From contig NZ_WEIC01000001.1 in the NCBI RefSeq assembly GCF_009184395.1, positions 638,047 to 702,046 of the forward strand: a stretch of 64,000 bases of DNA. The letters run 5' to 3'. Positions 7,197 to 18,105 of this stretch are shown here, piece after piece (positions within the stretch are counted from its first letter, which is position 1; the number at the start of each line of letters is the position of its first letter). The notes beneath the pieces were generated by a model. That model made no database searches. It was given only the letters and a program-made list of their open reading frames with translations, and was not told the origin of the DNA. This stretch comes from Amylibacter sp. SFDW26. Its GTDB lineage: Bacteria; Pseudomonadota; Alphaproteobacteria; Rhodobacterales; Rhodobacteraceae. Made by a program: the position numbers and the translations under genes.

Positions 7197-8180
7197 ATGA
7201 TATTCCGTGTCCTTTTCTATTTTGCGATATTTTCGATTTCGCTGTCAAATATAGCTTCATCAGAAGAGCTCTTAGATCGTTCTAATATTCGATCAAAGGT
7301 TGACTACCTTTTTTTCAATAAAGATTTTATTGGCGTAGATGCATTGGCAGACGAATATAGAGATACTAGAGCGCGTACTGATAGCGGAGTATGGAAACTT
7401 GCTCAATTATATTATGGATTAGGGGATTCAATAAAATATACACGAATTGCTTCGGATAAGAAGCAATTGGATAACATTACTAAAGAATACTTAGAAAAAC
7501 ACCCCAATTCACCTACAGCTATCATTGCGCGCAGTAAGTTCTTTGTTGCATTGGCCTGGAGTTATCGTGGAGGCGGTGTTGCGAGTACCGTTCCTGATGA
7601 TGCGTGGGAGCCATTTTATGAGAATCTAAAATTAGCTCAGAGCCTTCTTCAGGAGCACAAAAATATAGCGAGCTCTGATCCGCATTGGTATGCTTTAAAT
7701 ATTGAGATACAAAAAGGCTTGGGACGTTCTCAAGGAAATTTAGCGGCAAGCATTGCAGAAGGTGTTCAAGTATTTCCATATTATTATGATATTTATTTTC
7801 AGGCCGCTTCAGCCCTTTCTCCTTTTTGGAATGGCAGCCGTATCCATATTGACGCTTTTGCCAGAAGCGCTGCAGAAAGCACAAAAGATATAGATGGTAA
7901 TAGTGTCTATGCGCGCATCTATTGGTCGCTAAAGAAAGGTTTGCGGAAAAGTGAGAAGCTATTTCGTGATTATGATGTTGACTGGGAGAAAATGAAGCGA
8001 GGTATGGAGGATATTATGGTGCAATATCCAGACCAATGGAATATAGTTAATTTTGCAGTCTTTTCCTGTGAGGCGGGGGATGTGGACACAACACGAGATT
8101 ACATAGAACAAATTAGAACCGATAAATATCACTTCCTATGGAAAAAGGATATTTCTTTTGAAAAGTGTAGTAACTTATAG
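7197..8180 (+). CDS. Secreted DUF4034-like protein
   Basis: 327 aa with a clear N-terminal signal peptide (MIFRVLFYFAIFSISLSNIASS, cleavage near residue 22). The mature part is helix-rich and resembles the DUF4034/TPR-like pattern: a dFxxLDALAxEYR-like start, a GVWKLAQLYYGL segment, then WSYRGGG and FQAASALSPFWNG. The match is recalled, not computed. The gene is more AT-rich than its neighbours and stands alone between the Lrp gene and a convergent hypothetical gene. Two cysteines lie near the C-terminus. Likely periplasmic; function unknown. Confidence 0.6.
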   Translation: MIFRVLFYFAIFSISLSNIASSEELLDRSNIRSKVDYLFFNKDFIGVDALADEYRDTRARTDSGVWKLAQLYYGLGDSIKYTRIASDKKQLDNITKEYLEKHPNSPTAIIARSKFFVALAWSYRGGGVASTVPDDAWEPFYENLKLAQSLLQEHKNIASSDPHWYALNIEIQKGLGRSQGNLAASIAEGVQVFPYYYDIYFQAASALSPFWNGSRIHIDAFARSAAESTKDIDGNSVYARIYWSLKKGLRKSEKLFRDYDVDWEKMKRGMEDIMVQYPDQWNIVNFAVFSCEAGDVDTTRDYIEQIRTDKYHFLWKKDISFEKCSNL

Positions 8181-8218
8181 ATAGTAATAAAATTATTGCT
8201 AAGCTTTAAAGATAAGCC

Positions 8219-8617
8219 TTACTTTTTCATTAAGATGTTAGATTTTTTGCGAACTAATACGGTACGTAAATCATGCATTGCCATCAATAAATCATCTGCA
8301 AATAGGTCAACTTGTTCATCTGTTGCATCAGATTGGACCCATTGTGCTGTATCATTTAAATGATCCACAGCACGTATAATATCATCAACTTTTCGCGCAG
8401 CTAATTGCTTTCGGCGGTCCACAACCCATGCGTCAATGTCGTTGCGTTCAGCAGCTGTTGGAGATTGATCTCCTTGCGGTTTTACTTGTCCATTACGTAT
8501 ATTCACCACCGCAATTTGTTTTAGTTCCAAGCGGCGTTGACGGTTTTCGGTATCCACACGAAATACTGCGGCGCCGTTTTCACGTACTCGAAAGAAAAGC
8601 TCTGATTTTTTACTCAT
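8219..8617 (-). CDS. Conserved hypothetical protein (Rhodobacterales type)
   Basis: 132-aa soluble, charged protein. A short beta-rich N-terminus (ELFFRVRENGAAVFRVDTENRQRR) reads like a small strand domain. It is followed by helices with the segment ERNDIDAWVVDRRKQLAARKVDDI. No signal peptide, membrane segment or catalytic motif. It precedes the aminotransferase gene in reverse orientation only by position; there is no strong operon signal. The family is widespread in roseobacters to my recollection, but no function is known. Confidence 0.7.
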   Translation of the reverse strand: MSKKSELFFRVRENGAAVFRVDTENRQRRLELKQIAVVNIRNGQVKPQGDQSPTAAERNDIDAWVVDRRKQLAARKVDDIIRAVDHLNDTAQWVQSDATDEQVDLFADDLLMAMHDLRTVLVRKKSNILMKK

Positions 8618-8667
8618 TCTGCTAGATACCTGCTATTTTTTCTTTAAACATTACTTTGGCTTTATCT

Positions 8668-9897
<1,230 letters not shown>

Positions 9898-9981
9898 TTA
9901 CTATGCTTGCCTTTATGTTTGTGCAAGTCGGGACTTGTGGTTTTTTTCTGCTTCGTTATCAAACCCGAAAAGGGGATTGTT

Positions 9982-10251
9982 ATGTCTGAGGATCGCGAAA
10001 CACGTTTAAAACGTCTGCGCTTACGTTCGTGGCGACGTGGCATCAAGGAAATGGATTTAATGTTTGGCAGCTTTGCTGACGAAAAGATGGCGGAACTTAC
10101 TGACGCTGAATTGGATGCTCATGAAATCTTAATGTCTGAACATGATCAGGACCTTTTGGTTTGGGTGACAGGCCAACAAGAAACCCCAAAAGAGATCAAA
10201 ACAGCGCTTTCACGCGTAAAAACGCATTATTTTACAAAAATAAACTCATAA
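9982..10251 (+). CDS. sdhE: FAD assembly factor SdhE
   Basis: 89-aa small helical protein that promotes covalent flavinylation of succinate dehydrogenase. It contains LRLRSWRRGIKEMDLMFGSFAD, with the RGxxE motif (RGIKE) essential in the family. A longer reading frame open from 9907 exists. ATG at 9982 gives the conserved family N-terminus MSEDRETRLKRLR and has an AGGGGA site 9 nt upstream, so it is preferred. Followed after 65 bp by a MarR-type gene. Confidence 0.9.
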   Translation: MSEDRETRLKRLRLRSWRRGIKEMDLMFGSFADEKMAELTDAELDAHEILMSEHDQDLLVWVTGQQETPKEIKTALSRVKTHYFTKINS

Positions 10252-10316
10252 TTTAACGAGTTGTTTGAGTTTACCCGTCATGAATGAACCAGAGCAGTAT
10301 CTGGTGGAGTAAAAGA

Positions 10317-10826
10317 ATGAGCGTTTATGAAAACATTTCCGCTGACCCGGTTAAACAACAGGGCAGCGCTTTTTTGGGGTATTATTTAGAGACCCTTTCT
10401 ATGGTCGAACGGTTGCACAGATTATTATTGGATGTGATTAAAGATGAATTTGAACGACTAGGTTTACTAGATATTAATTCAGTTCAAGCTTTATTGCTTT
10501 TTAATATTGGCGATAACGAAGTGACGGCAGGTGAATTGAAATCACGCGGTTACTACCAAGGCTCTAATGTCTCTTATAATCTGAAAAAACTTGTCGAATC
10601 TGGTTACATGGAACACAAACGATGTGAAATTGACCGTCGTTCTGTACGTGTCCGCTTATCTGAACGTGGTCGCTATATTCGTAAGGTTGTATCTGAGCTG
10701 TTCGGTCGACATTCTGATGGTATTTTAAGCAAAGACGTTCTGGGGGATTTAGATTTAGGAGATCTGAATGGTACATTACATAGATTGGAACGTTATTGGG
10801 GCGATCAAATTCGATATATTTATTAA
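10317..10826 (+). CDS. MarR-family winged-helix regulator
   Basis: 169-aa regulator with the MarR fold: helix LDINSVQALLLFNIG, recognition region KSRGYYQGSNVSYNLKKLVESGYMEH (shown in part), and the wing CEIDRRSVRVRLSERGR. An upstream in-frame ATG (10284) would add 11 unlikely residues. The start at 10317 has GGAG nearby and the conserved N-terminus MSVYENIS. It resembles the LdtR-like MarR proteins of alphaproteobacteria. It lies 121 bp upstream of hemA in the same direction. Whether it regulates hemA or cell-wall genes is not visible. Confidence 0.85.
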   Translation: MSVYENISADPVKQQGSAFLGYYLETLSMVERLHRLLLDVIKDEFERLGLLDINSVQALLLFNIGDNEVTAGELKSRGYYQGSNVSYNLKKLVESGYMEHKRCEIDRRSVRVRLSERGRYIRKVVSELFGRHSDGILSKDVLGDLDLGDLNGTLHRLERYWGDQIRYIY

Positions 10827-10947
10827 TAAACCGTGCTAAAATATAAACAAAAATGAAAAATCTGTGACATTTCGTACCTTGGGAGATTTTTAGCGTGCAG
10901 TGCAAGTAGTTTCGTTTTATATCTGACTTGTAAGCTAGGAAAAGACT

Positions 10948-12171
10948 ATGGACTACCAAGCCAGAATAGACTCCGCACTTGAAGCCCTACATGATGAAGG
11001 GCGTTACCGTGTATTTCAAAATATTCGCCGTAAAAACCAACAGTTTCCTAAAGCTGTTTGGACAACTACAAACGGCGAAGAGCGTGATATTACTGTTTGG
11101 TGTGGCAATGACTATCTTGGCATGGGGCAAAACCCAGTCGTTTTGAATGCAATGCAAAAAGCAATTGAGGTTGCTGGTGCTGGATCAGGTGGAACACGAA
11201 ATATATCAGGCAACACATCTTATCATAAAGACTTAGAAGCCTCGCTTGCTGATTTACACGGCAAAGAAGCGGCTTTGGTTTTCACATCCGCATATAATGC
11301 AAATGAAGCAACGCTTTCGGTATTGCCACGTTTATTTCCAGGTTTAATTATTTATTCAGATGCATTGAATCATGCGTCTATGATCGAAGGTATTCGCCAT
11401 GGTTTTGGTGAGAAGCGTGTTTTCCGCCACAATGATGTTGCTCATTTACGTGAGATGTTGGAACAAGCGCCAAAAGATGCACCAAAGTTGATTGCATTTG
11501 AATCACTCTATTCAATGGATGGTGATTTTGGTCCTATTGAAGAGATTTGTGATCTGGCTGACGAGTTCAACGCATTGACATATATTGATGAGGTTCATGC
11601 TGTTGGCCTTTATGGCCCTCGCGGTGGTGGTATTGCCGAACGCGATGGCTTGATGGATCGTTTAGATATGATTAATGGCACTTTGGCAAAGGCTTATGGT
11701 GTGATGGGCGGGTATGTAACATGTTCTGCAAAATTGGCAGATGCTATTCGTTCATATGCTCCAGGATTTATATTCACGACATCATTGGCACCTGCAATAG
11801 CAGCAGGGGCACTCGCATCTGTTGAGTATTTAAAAATACACCAAGAGTTGCGTGATGAACACCAAGCCCGTGCGCGCAATTTAAAAGAGCAGGTTAAATC
11901 ATTGGGCATGCCTATTGATGATTACGGCAGCCACATTGTACCTGTGCATGTTGGTGATCCTGTTAAATGTAAAATGCTATCTGATAAGTTATTAGAAGAT
12001 TATGGCATATACGTTCAGCCAATTAACTTCCCAACAGTTCCGCGTGGAACTGAACGGTTACGGTTTACACCATCACCAGTGCATACGGATTCCATGGTTC
12101 GTGAGCTGGTTGTCGCCCTTGACGAACTTTGGGGTCACTGCGCACTAAACCGCTCACAAATGGCTGGCTAA
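10948..12171 (+). CDS. hemA: 5-Aminolevulinate synthase
   Basis: 407-aa PLP enzyme condensing glycine and succinyl-CoA, the first step of tetrapyrrole synthesis in alphaproteobacteria. Motifs: [11 protein letters not shown] (79-89), [18 protein letters not shown] (211-228), and the Schiff-base lysine K248 in [14 protein letters not shown]. Start ATG at 10948 has AGGAAAAG upstream. Normal length. It supplies precursors for heme and for the siroheme enzyme encoded about 5 kb away. Confidence 0.97.
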   Translation: MDYQARIDSALEALHDEGRYRVFQNIRRKNQQFPKAVWTTTNGEERDITVWCGNDYLGMGQNPVVLNAMQKAIEVAGAGSGGTRNISGNTSYHKDLEASLADLHGKEAALVFTSAYNANEATLSVLPRLFPGLIIYSDALNHASMIEGIRHGFGEKRVFRHNDVAHLREMLEQAPKDAPKLIAFESLYSMDGDFGPIEEICDLADEFNALTYIDEVHAVGLYGPRGGGIAERDGLMDRLDMINGTLAKAYGVMGGYVTCSAKLADAIRSYAPGFIFTTSLAPAIAAGALASVEYLKIHQELRDEHQARARNLKEQVKSLGMPIDDYGSHIVPVHVGDPVKCKMLSDKLLEDYGIYVQPINFPTVPRGTERLRFTPSPVHTDSMVRELVVALDELWGHCALNRSQMAG

Positions 12172-12220
12172 CCTTATTTAGTAGGTGGGGCTACATTACT
12201 GTACTAATTGTGTTACAATA

Positions 12221-12249
12221 GAATCGAAGAGGGTATACCTTCTCGATTC
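12221..12249. repeat. 29-bp near-perfect palindrome between hemA and the rodZ-like gene
   Basis: Outer arms GAATCGA (12221-12227) and TCGATTC (12243-12249) surround a central GGTATACC palindrome, with short internal mismatched triplets AGA and TTC. It starts 50 bp after the hemA stop and ends 35 bp before the next start. There is no T-run, so it is not a standard terminator. It could be an operator or an mRNA hairpin. Confidence 0.5.
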
Positions 12250-12284
12250 GAGGTTATTGAGCGCAGAAATATAGGTAAGTAGAA

Positions 12285-13490
12285 ATGAGCACGTCTGCTG
12301 AAGATTTCAGACCACGGGGGTTTGACTCCTACCCATTAGCATTAGGGGATATGATGCGCGGTGAACGTGCAACATTGAATAAATCTCTTATTGACGTTCA
12401 AGATGATCTGAAAATCGGTGTGAAGTATATTTCAGCTATTGAAAATGGTGACTTATCTGTTTTTGAAACGCGTGGTTTTATCGCTGGTTATGTACGTTCT
12501 TATGCGCGGTATTTGAATTTAGATGGCGATAAAGCTTACAAACAATTTTGTGTTGAAACAGGCTTTGACGCCCAAGCCGTTGATGTTGCCGATCGGGAAA
12601 CACCAAGTCAAAACCAACGTGAACAACGTATTTTACCTGGTGTCGCTGCAAATGATCCAAATGTATCTACAAAGACGCCTATGGCGCTGCCTGTTCCACC
12701 TTGGTATGAAAAAATCTCGTTTTCAGCTATTGGATCTCTTTTGGTGTTAATCGCTTTGGTCTCTGGTTTGGGATATGGTGGTTGGATTGTACTTCAAGAG
12801 GTGCAGCGCGTGCAATTCGCACCAGTTAATGAAACGCCAGGCGTGGCATCAAATATCTCTGTTTTATCTGATGGAACAAATGGTTTTGATCAGAGTCCAG
12901 TGTTAAGTCAAGAGACGGCATCAGCACAAAACTCAACAGGGCCAAGTTTATCTTTGGATCAACTATACCGTCCGCAAGAGTTAGATGTCCCTAGTATCAT
13001 TTCTCGTGATGGTCCGATCGCAACAATTGATCCATCTACGCAAGGTGCCTTGGCACCATCTCCAATATTAACAGTCTCAGCGCCTAAAGTAGTTGAAGCG
13101 ACGCCAGTTGCTGTTATTGCTGAAGGCCCACCAACAATTGACGTTGTTGCTACACGTCCAGCTTGGGTGCGTGTCTATTTACCTGATAATAGTGTGCTAT
13201 TTGAAAAGATATTAAATGTAGGCGAACGCTACCGTGTACCACAAGACTTGCAAGCGCCATTGCTAAAGGCTGGTAATTCGGGATCCGTTTATGTGATGGT
13301 TGGGGAAAAAATATTTGGCCCAGTTGGAACTCGCGGCAGCGTTGCACGCAAGGTTTCATTAGTGCAAGCGGATGTTGAGCAAACGTTTACTGAAGCAACA
13401 AATCTTTTCACAGAGCCATTATCACCGCCTTTGAACGTTGATGTTGAGAAAACTGCTGAAGCAATTATTGCTGACATTCAAAACAACTAA
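12285..13490 (+). CDS. RodZ-like protein: cytoplasmic HTH, one TM helix, periplasmic DUF4115-type domain
   Basis: 401 aa. The N-terminal Cro/C1-type helix-turn-helix (about 17-85; LGDMMRGERATLNKSLIDVQ and GVKYISAIENGDLSVF) is the RodZ_N signature. A single transmembrane segment spans about 146-170 (SAIGSLLVLIALVSGLGYGG). A long Pro/Ser/Thr-rich linker leads to the C-terminal beta-rich domain (VVATRPAWVRVYLPDNSVLFEKIL). RodZ links MreB to cell-wall elongation. This homolog is likely the same, but no mre genes are near, so the role is inferred from architecture. Confidence 0.85.
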   Translation: MSTSAEDFRPRGFDSYPLALGDMMRGERATLNKSLIDVQDDLKIGVKYISAIENGDLSVFETRGFIAGYVRSYARYLNLDGDKAYKQFCVETGFDAQAVDVADRETPSQNQREQRILPGVAANDPNVSTKTPMALPVPPWYEKISFSAIGSLLVLIALVSGLGYGGWIVLQEVQRVQFAPVNETPGVASNISVLSDGTNGFDQSPVLSQETASAQNSTGPSLSLDQLYRPQELDVPSIISRDGPIATIDPSTQGALAPSPILTVSAPKVVEATPVAVIAEGPPTIDVVATRPAWVRVYLPDNSVLFEKILNVGERYRVPQDLQAPLLKAGNSGSVYVMVGEKIFGPVGTRGSVARKVSLVQADVEQTFTEATNLFTEPLSPPLNVDVEKTAEAIIADIQNN

Positions 13491-13580
13491 CGTTTTGGTA
13501 ATCTTGCCGCATTGGCTTTGACGCTTCCCAAACAGTACTATATCTAAAAGCAAAAGCTTACCTATAGATTAGGCCACCCT

Positions 13581-14711
13581 ATGACCCTTAATCACATTCG
13601 TCCTTGGCGGAATATTTATCGCCGCAAAAGCCGTCAAATTCATGTGGGCAATGTTCCTGTGGGTGGTGATGCACCGATTTCAGTGCAAACAATGACCAAC
13701 ACATTAACGCATGATGCGAAAGCAACGATTGAACAAATCCAAGCCTGCGCGGAGGCTGGTGCCGATATTGTGCGTGTGTCTTGTCCTGATGAAGCATCAA
13801 CAGCTGCGATGCATGAGATCGTCAAAGAAAGTCCTGTGCCTTTGGTTGCGGACATTCATTTTCACTATAAACGTGCAATTGAAGCGGCAGAAGCAGGGGC
13901 ATCTTGCCTGCGGATCAACCCTGGTAATATTGGCAGTGCTGATCGTGTAGCAGAAGTTATCAAAGCTGCCAAAGATTATGGTTGTTCTATCCGTATTGGT
14001 GTAAATGCGGGATCTTTGGAAAAGCACCTGTTAGATAAATATGCAGAACCTTGTCCAGAAGCGATGATCGAAAGCGGTATGGAACATATTCGTATTCTGG
14101 AAGACAATGATTTCCAAGAATATAAAATTTCTGTGAAAGCATCCGATGTTTTCCTATCTGCGGCGGCTTATCAAGGCTTGGCAGAGGCCACAGATGCCCC
14201 AATTCACCTTGGCATTACTGAAGCAGGTGGTTTGACCTCTGGCACGATTAAGTCAGCCATTGGACTTGGAAACCTGCTTTGGATGGGTATTGGCGATACG
14301 TTACGTGTATCTTTGTCTGCTGATCCCGTTGAAGAAGTCAAAGTCGGTTATGAAATTCTAAAATCACTTGGATTGCGCCATCGCGGTGTAAATATTATTT
14401 CCTGCCCCAGCTGTGCACGCCAAGGATTTGATGTAATCAAAACGGTGGAAGTATTGGAAAAACGTCTTGAACACATCAAAACACCAATGTCGTTGTCGAT
14501 TATCGGTTGTGTTGTGAATGGTCCAGGCGAAGCATTGATGACCGACGTAGGGTTTACAGGCGGCGGGGCTGGCTCTGGCATGGTCTATATGGCAGGTAAA
14601 CAGGACCATAAGTTGGACAACGAAAAAATGGTTGATCATATCGTGGGGCTTGTCGAACTGAGAGCTGCAGAGATTGATGCGCAAGACGCAGTGGATACTG
14701 CCGCTGAATGA
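13581..14711 (+). CDS. ispG: 4-Hydroxy-3-methylbut-2-enyl diphosphate synthase
   Basis: 376-aa [4Fe-4S] enzyme of the MEP isoprenoid pathway. Signature segments: [14 protein letters not shown] (27-40), LRINPGNIG, and the cluster-binding C-x2-C in [12 protein letters not shown] with the third cysteine in [10 protein letters not shown]. Length typical of the proteobacterial form. The stop overlaps the next gene start by 4 bp (ATGA). Confidence 0.97.
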   Translation: MTLNHIRPWRNIYRRKSRQIHVGNVPVGGDAPISVQTMTNTLTHDAKATIEQIQACAEAGADIVRVSCPDEASTAAMHEIVKESPVPLVADIHFHYKRAIEAAEAGASCLRINPGNIGSADRVAEVIKAAKDYGCSIRIGVNAGSLEKHLLDKYAEPCPEAMIESGMEHIRILEDNDFQEYKISVKASDVFLSAAAYQGLAEATDAPIHLGITEAGGLTSGTIKSAIGLGNLLWMGIGDTLRVSLSADPVEEVKVGYEILKSLGLRHRGVNIISCPSCARQGFDVIKTVEVLEKRLEHIKTPMSLSIIGCVVNGPGEALMTDVGFTGGGAGSGMVYMAGKQDHKLDNEKMVDHIVGLVELRAAEIDAQDAVDTAAE

Positions 14712-15172
14712 AGCGAGTAAAAATGACGTTTATTGCAATAACCCTTTTTGTAGCCGTTTCATTATTAATATATGTGCGTTTGGCACCCGATATTATCGAG
14801 CATTGGCATCAAGATCCTGAAACGGTTAAACCCACGGGCCGTCCGAATGATTACCGTTTGGCAGGAGAAACCTCTATTAGTCTTAATGCTAAACAAACAA
14901 AGGTGTCTCAGTATATCTTGGACTATGCTGGCAAACAGGAACGTACAGAGTTAGTGGCAAATACGGAAGATGGGCAATTATTGACCTTTGTTCAACGTTC
15001 AAAACTGATTGCATATCCAGATTACATTACATTCAAGATCACACCACAAGAAAATAGATCACAGGTATCGGTTTTTTCCCGTTCCAGATTCGGTTATCGT
15101 GATTTCGGTGTGAACAAGTTACGTGTTGAAACTTGGGTTGATGGTATCCGCAGATTGGCCACTGGAAGTTAA
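14708..15172 (+). CDS. DUF1499-family protein
   Basis: 154 aa with an N-terminal membrane anchor or signal (about residues 7-24, [18 protein letters not shown]). The mature region has the DUF1499 features RPNDYRLAG and [22 protein letters not shown]. Coupled to ispG by an ATGA overlap. Its 3' end overlaps a convergent small gene by 54 bp. Function unknown. Confidence 0.8.
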   Translation: MKRVKMTFIAITLFVAVSLLIYVRLAPDIIEHWHQDPETVKPTGRPNDYRLAGETSISLNAKQTKVSQYILDYAGKQERTELVANTEDGQLLTFVQRSKLIAYPDYITFKITPQENRSQVSVFSRSRFGYRDFGVNKLRVETWVDGIRRLATGS

Positions 15173-15397
15173 ACATCCCTTATTCATTTCGCGCCACATG
15201 GGAACATTTTGAGACATTTCACATCTGGCAATAAAATCGCGTCCGCCGACATTCATACAGACCATTGTGCCCAATTCCACGCGTAAACCATCTTTGTCAG
15301 TACAGTAGCAATCGGGCCATTTTACTTTGGCGCCGTCACCTTGTGCTATCGATGCAGCACATGTGAATATCATCGTTAAAAGCCCCTTCATAAGCAT
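15119..15397 (-). CDS. Small secreted cysteine-rich protein (conserved hypothetical)
   Basis: 92 aa: signal peptide (KGLLTMIFTCAASIAQG) then a compact cysteine pattern WPDCYCTDKDGLRVELGTMVC...GGRDFIARCEMS...NVPMWREMNKGC. I recall this pattern as common in Rhodobacterales hypothetical proteins. The five mature cysteines suggest disulfides or metal binding in the periplasm. The weakly conserved C-terminal tail overlaps the convergent DUF1499 gene by 54 bp. The start could be at 15397 or two codons later. Confidence 0.7.
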   Translation of the reverse strand: MLMKGLLTMIFTCAASIAQGDGAKVKWPDCYCTDKDGLRVELGTMVCMNVGGRDFIARCEMSQNVPMWREMNKGCLTSSGQSADTINPSFNT

Positions 15398-15469
15398 TTA
15401 TTAGCATAAAATGTTGAAAAAGTCATCCTTGCTCTTGACCAGAGCCTTACAAACCGCAATGTCAGGCGC

Positions 15470-16525
15470 ATGATACCAGAAGATAAACTTATCCAAATTA
15501 CTAGTCGTTTTGAATTTCTTGAAGCTAAAATGGCAGATGGATCAGCCGTTGATGATTTTGCTGCTTTGTCCAAAGAATATTCGGATTTAAAGCCTGTCGT
15601 TGATAAAATTAACGACTATCAACGCCTTGTTGCCGATATTGCCGAAGCCGAAGAAATGATGTCTGACCCAGATATGAAGGAACTCGCCGAAGAAGAACTA
15701 CCAGAATTGAAAGCAGCTTTGCCAGATGCAGAACACGGATTGCAACTGTCACTTTTACCAAAAGATGAAGCTGATGAACGTTCTGCAGTTCTTGAAATTC
15801 GTGCAGGGACAGGCGGTGATGAGGCTGCTTTATTCGCAGGTGATCTGTTTAGAATGTACCAACGCTATTGCGAGTCGGCAGGTTGGAAAATCGAAGTGAT
15901 TGAAGAGGCTGAAACTGAACTTGGTGGGTACCGCGAAGTTGTTGCCAACATTAAAGGCGCAGGTGTTTTTGCCAAAATGAAGTTTGAAAGCGGTGTTCAC
16001 CGTGTTCAACGTGTGCCAACCACAGAAAGTGGCGGCCGCGTGCATACATCTGCTGCAACAGTTGCTGTGTTACCAGAGGCAGAAGAGGTAGATATTGATC
16101 TGCCTGCAACGGATTTGCGTATTGATACAATGCGTGCATCAGGTTCTGGCGGTCAGCACGTAAATACAACGGATAGTGCAGTGCGAATTGTGCATATTCC
16201 AACGGGTATTATGGTTGTGTCAGCTGAGAAATCGCAGCATCGTAACCGTGAAATTGCGATGCAAACGTTGCGCACGCGTTTATATGATTTGAAACGACAA
16301 GAGGCGGACGATGAACGGGCTGCAAGCCGTAAAGGGCAGGTGGGGTCTGGTGATCGCTCAGAACGTATCCGTACATATAACTTCCCACAGGGTCGTATGA
16401 CAGATCACCGCATTAATCTAACGCTTTATAAGTTAGATCAAGTGATGCAGGGTGACTTAGATGAGATTATTGATGCACTAATCGCCGATGATCAGGCACA
16501 TAAACTATCAGAATTAAACCCATGA
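15470..16525 (+). CDS. prfA: Peptide chain release factor 1
   Basis: 351 aa. The catalytic GGQ is at 227-229 in [16 protein letters not shown]. The stop-codon-reading tripeptide position reads PTT (183-185, in [10 protein letters not shown]) where most RF1 have PAT or PVT. The rest of the segment is typical of RF1 (UAA/UAG). The N-terminal domain with [14 protein letters not shown] (113-125) is present. Overlaps prmC, its methylating enzyme, by 4 bp. Confidence 0.97.
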   Translation: MIPEDKLIQITSRFEFLEAKMADGSAVDDFAALSKEYSDLKPVVDKINDYQRLVADIAEAEEMMSDPDMKELAEEELPELKAALPDAEHGLQLSLLPKDEADERSAVLEIRAGTGGDEAALFAGDLFRMYQRYCESAGWKIEVIEEAETELGGYREVVANIKGAGVFAKMKFESGVHRVQRVPTTESGGRVHTSAATVAVLPEAEEVDIDLPATDLRIDTMRASGSGGQHVNTTDSAVRIVHIPTGIMVVSAEKSQHRNREIAMQTLRTRLYDLKRQEADDERAASRKGQVGSGDRSERIRTYNFPQGRMTDHRINLTLYKLDQVMQGDLDEIIDALIADDQAHKLSELNP

Positions 16526-17370
16526 CCCAAACAGCCCAAGAATTGTTATCTTGGGGACTGGATCAACTTACGCCGGTTCTTGGGGACACTGCCCGCACAG
16601 ATGCACGTAGTTTATTAGCGCATGCAATTGGAATTGAACGTGGTATGTTGTCTATCCAAATGCTTGATAGTGTTGGTTCTGACGTAATCGAACAATATAA
16701 AAAAATGCTCGCACAGCGATTGCAGAGACAACCAGTTTCTCAGATTATTGGTGTGCGCGAATTTTGGGGAAGACGTTTTATAGTAACCCCAGATGTTCTT
16801 GACCCACGCCCAGATACAGAAACCTTGATAGAAGAAATATTGAAAGAACATGCGCCTAAAACTATCCTTGATTTAGGGACAGGTTCAGGCTGTATTTTAT
16901 TGACATTACTATCAGAGTTACCAGAAGCAACTGGTGTGGCTGTGGATTTATCACAAGATGCTTTAGATGTGGCAAATGATAATGCCAATGCTTTAGACGT
17001 AAAAGACCGTGTAAAGTTTGTTCAGTCCGATTGGTTTCAAAATATTGATGGTCAATTTGACCTGATCGTTAGTAACCCACCTTACATTACAGCGACAGCA
17101 ATGGATGAGATTGAACCAGAGGTCCGTGATTGGGAACCTCGTATGGCTTTGACACCAGAAGGGGATGGTTTAGATGCTTACCGTATTATTGCGAGTAAAG
17201 CGGAGACGTATTTGTCACGGAACGGGCATATATTTTTAGAAATCGGTTGGGATCAAGCAGCGGCTGTAATGGATATTTTCAAGGCAAAAGGCTTTGAAAA
17301 TGGAAGATGTATCCAAGATTTAGCCAATAAAGACCGTGTTCTTCATTTTTGTGCGCCAAAAATAGCTTAA
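16522..17370 (+). CDS. prmC: Release factor glutamine methyltransferase
   Basis: 282-aa SAM-dependent enzyme that methylates the Gln of the GGQ motif in release factors. SAM motif [13 protein letters not shown] (115-127), catalytic NPPY at 185-188, N-terminal helical RF-binding domain. The 4-bp overlap with prfA confirms the functional pair. Confidence 0.96.
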   Translation: MTQTAQELLSWGLDQLTPVLGDTARTDARSLLAHAIGIERGMLSIQMLDSVGSDVIEQYKKMLAQRLQRQPVSQIIGVREFWGRRFIVTPDVLDPRPDTETLIEEILKEHAPKTILDLGTGSGCILLTLLSELPEATGVAVDLSQDALDVANDNANALDVKDRVKFVQSDWFQNIDGQFDLIVSNPPYITATAMDEIEPEVRDWEPRMALTPEGDGLDAYRIIASKAETYLSRNGHIFLEIGWDQAAAVMDIFKAKGFENGRCIQDLANKDRVLHFCAPKIA

Positions 17371-17543
17371 ATCGCATGTTTTGACGTATAAAATACCATT
17401 AGGGCTTGTATCGTTGATTTTCTAAGATATAGTTTGTTCATTGGATGATTGATGTAATCTCATCCATAGAAACCCCAAAAGCTTAATCGGGACATCGCCA
17501 AAAGGCGCAAAAATTTCAAATACGACAAAGGCATTCGGATCAT

Positions 17544-18104
17544 ATGAGATCTTCTAACAAATCACGCTCACGTAATAAAAATAACAATAACAACCGTCGC
17601 GGTAATCCTGCAAATGTTGTGAATCGCGTTTTCGACTCTTCTGGCCCTGAAGGTAAAGTACGCGGCACACCACAACAGATTATTGATAAATATCAAAGCC
17701 TTTCAAGTGATGCGATGTTGTCAGGTGATCGTGTGAATGCAGAAAATTTCCTTCAACACTCCGAACACTATTCACGTTTGTTGACTGAGGCACAGCGTGA
17801 AATGAATGAACGCCGCGAAGCACAAGAAGCACAACGCCAGCAACAACAACAGAAACAGCAAAATCAGCAAAAGCAAAAGGCTGCTGTGGATGCAAGTGAA
17901 GGTGATCAACCCGATGTTGCAGGAAATGCTGGGGATGTATTTCCGGCTCAGGCAGATAACAATCTGGTAGATACACCAGAAACAAAAAAGAAGCCTAGTA
18001 AAGCTAAAAAACCAGTTGAAAAAAAGATTAAACTTGCTGAACCAGAAGCTGAGCCAAAAGCAGCGCCTGCGAAAAATTCTGCACCAGACACAGCTGCTGA
18101 ATAA
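17544..18104 (+). CDS. DUF4167 protein
   Basis: 186 aa. The basic Asn/Arg-rich N-terminus (RSRNKNNNNNRRGN) and the conserved core VNRVFDSSGPEGKVRGTPQQ / YQSLSSDAMLSGDRVNAENF are diagnostic of DUF4167 in alphaproteobacteria. A Gln-rich coil (about 93-112) and a Lys/Ala/Pro-rich disordered tail follow. Probably a nucleic-acid or ribosome-associated protein given the basic low-complexity ends, but no function is established. Preceded by a 173-bp gap with no recognised element; convergent with rsmA. Confidence 0.85.
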   Translation: MRSSNKSRSRNKNNNNNRRGNPANVVNRVFDSSGPEGKVRGTPQQIIDKYQSLSSDAMLSGDRVNAENFLQHSEHYSRLLTEAQREMNERREAQEAQRQQQQQKQQNQQKQKAAVDASEGDQPDVAGNAGDVFPAQADNNLVDTPETKKKPSKAKKPVEKKIKLAEPEAEPKAAPAKNSAPDTAAE

Positions 18105-18105
18105 C

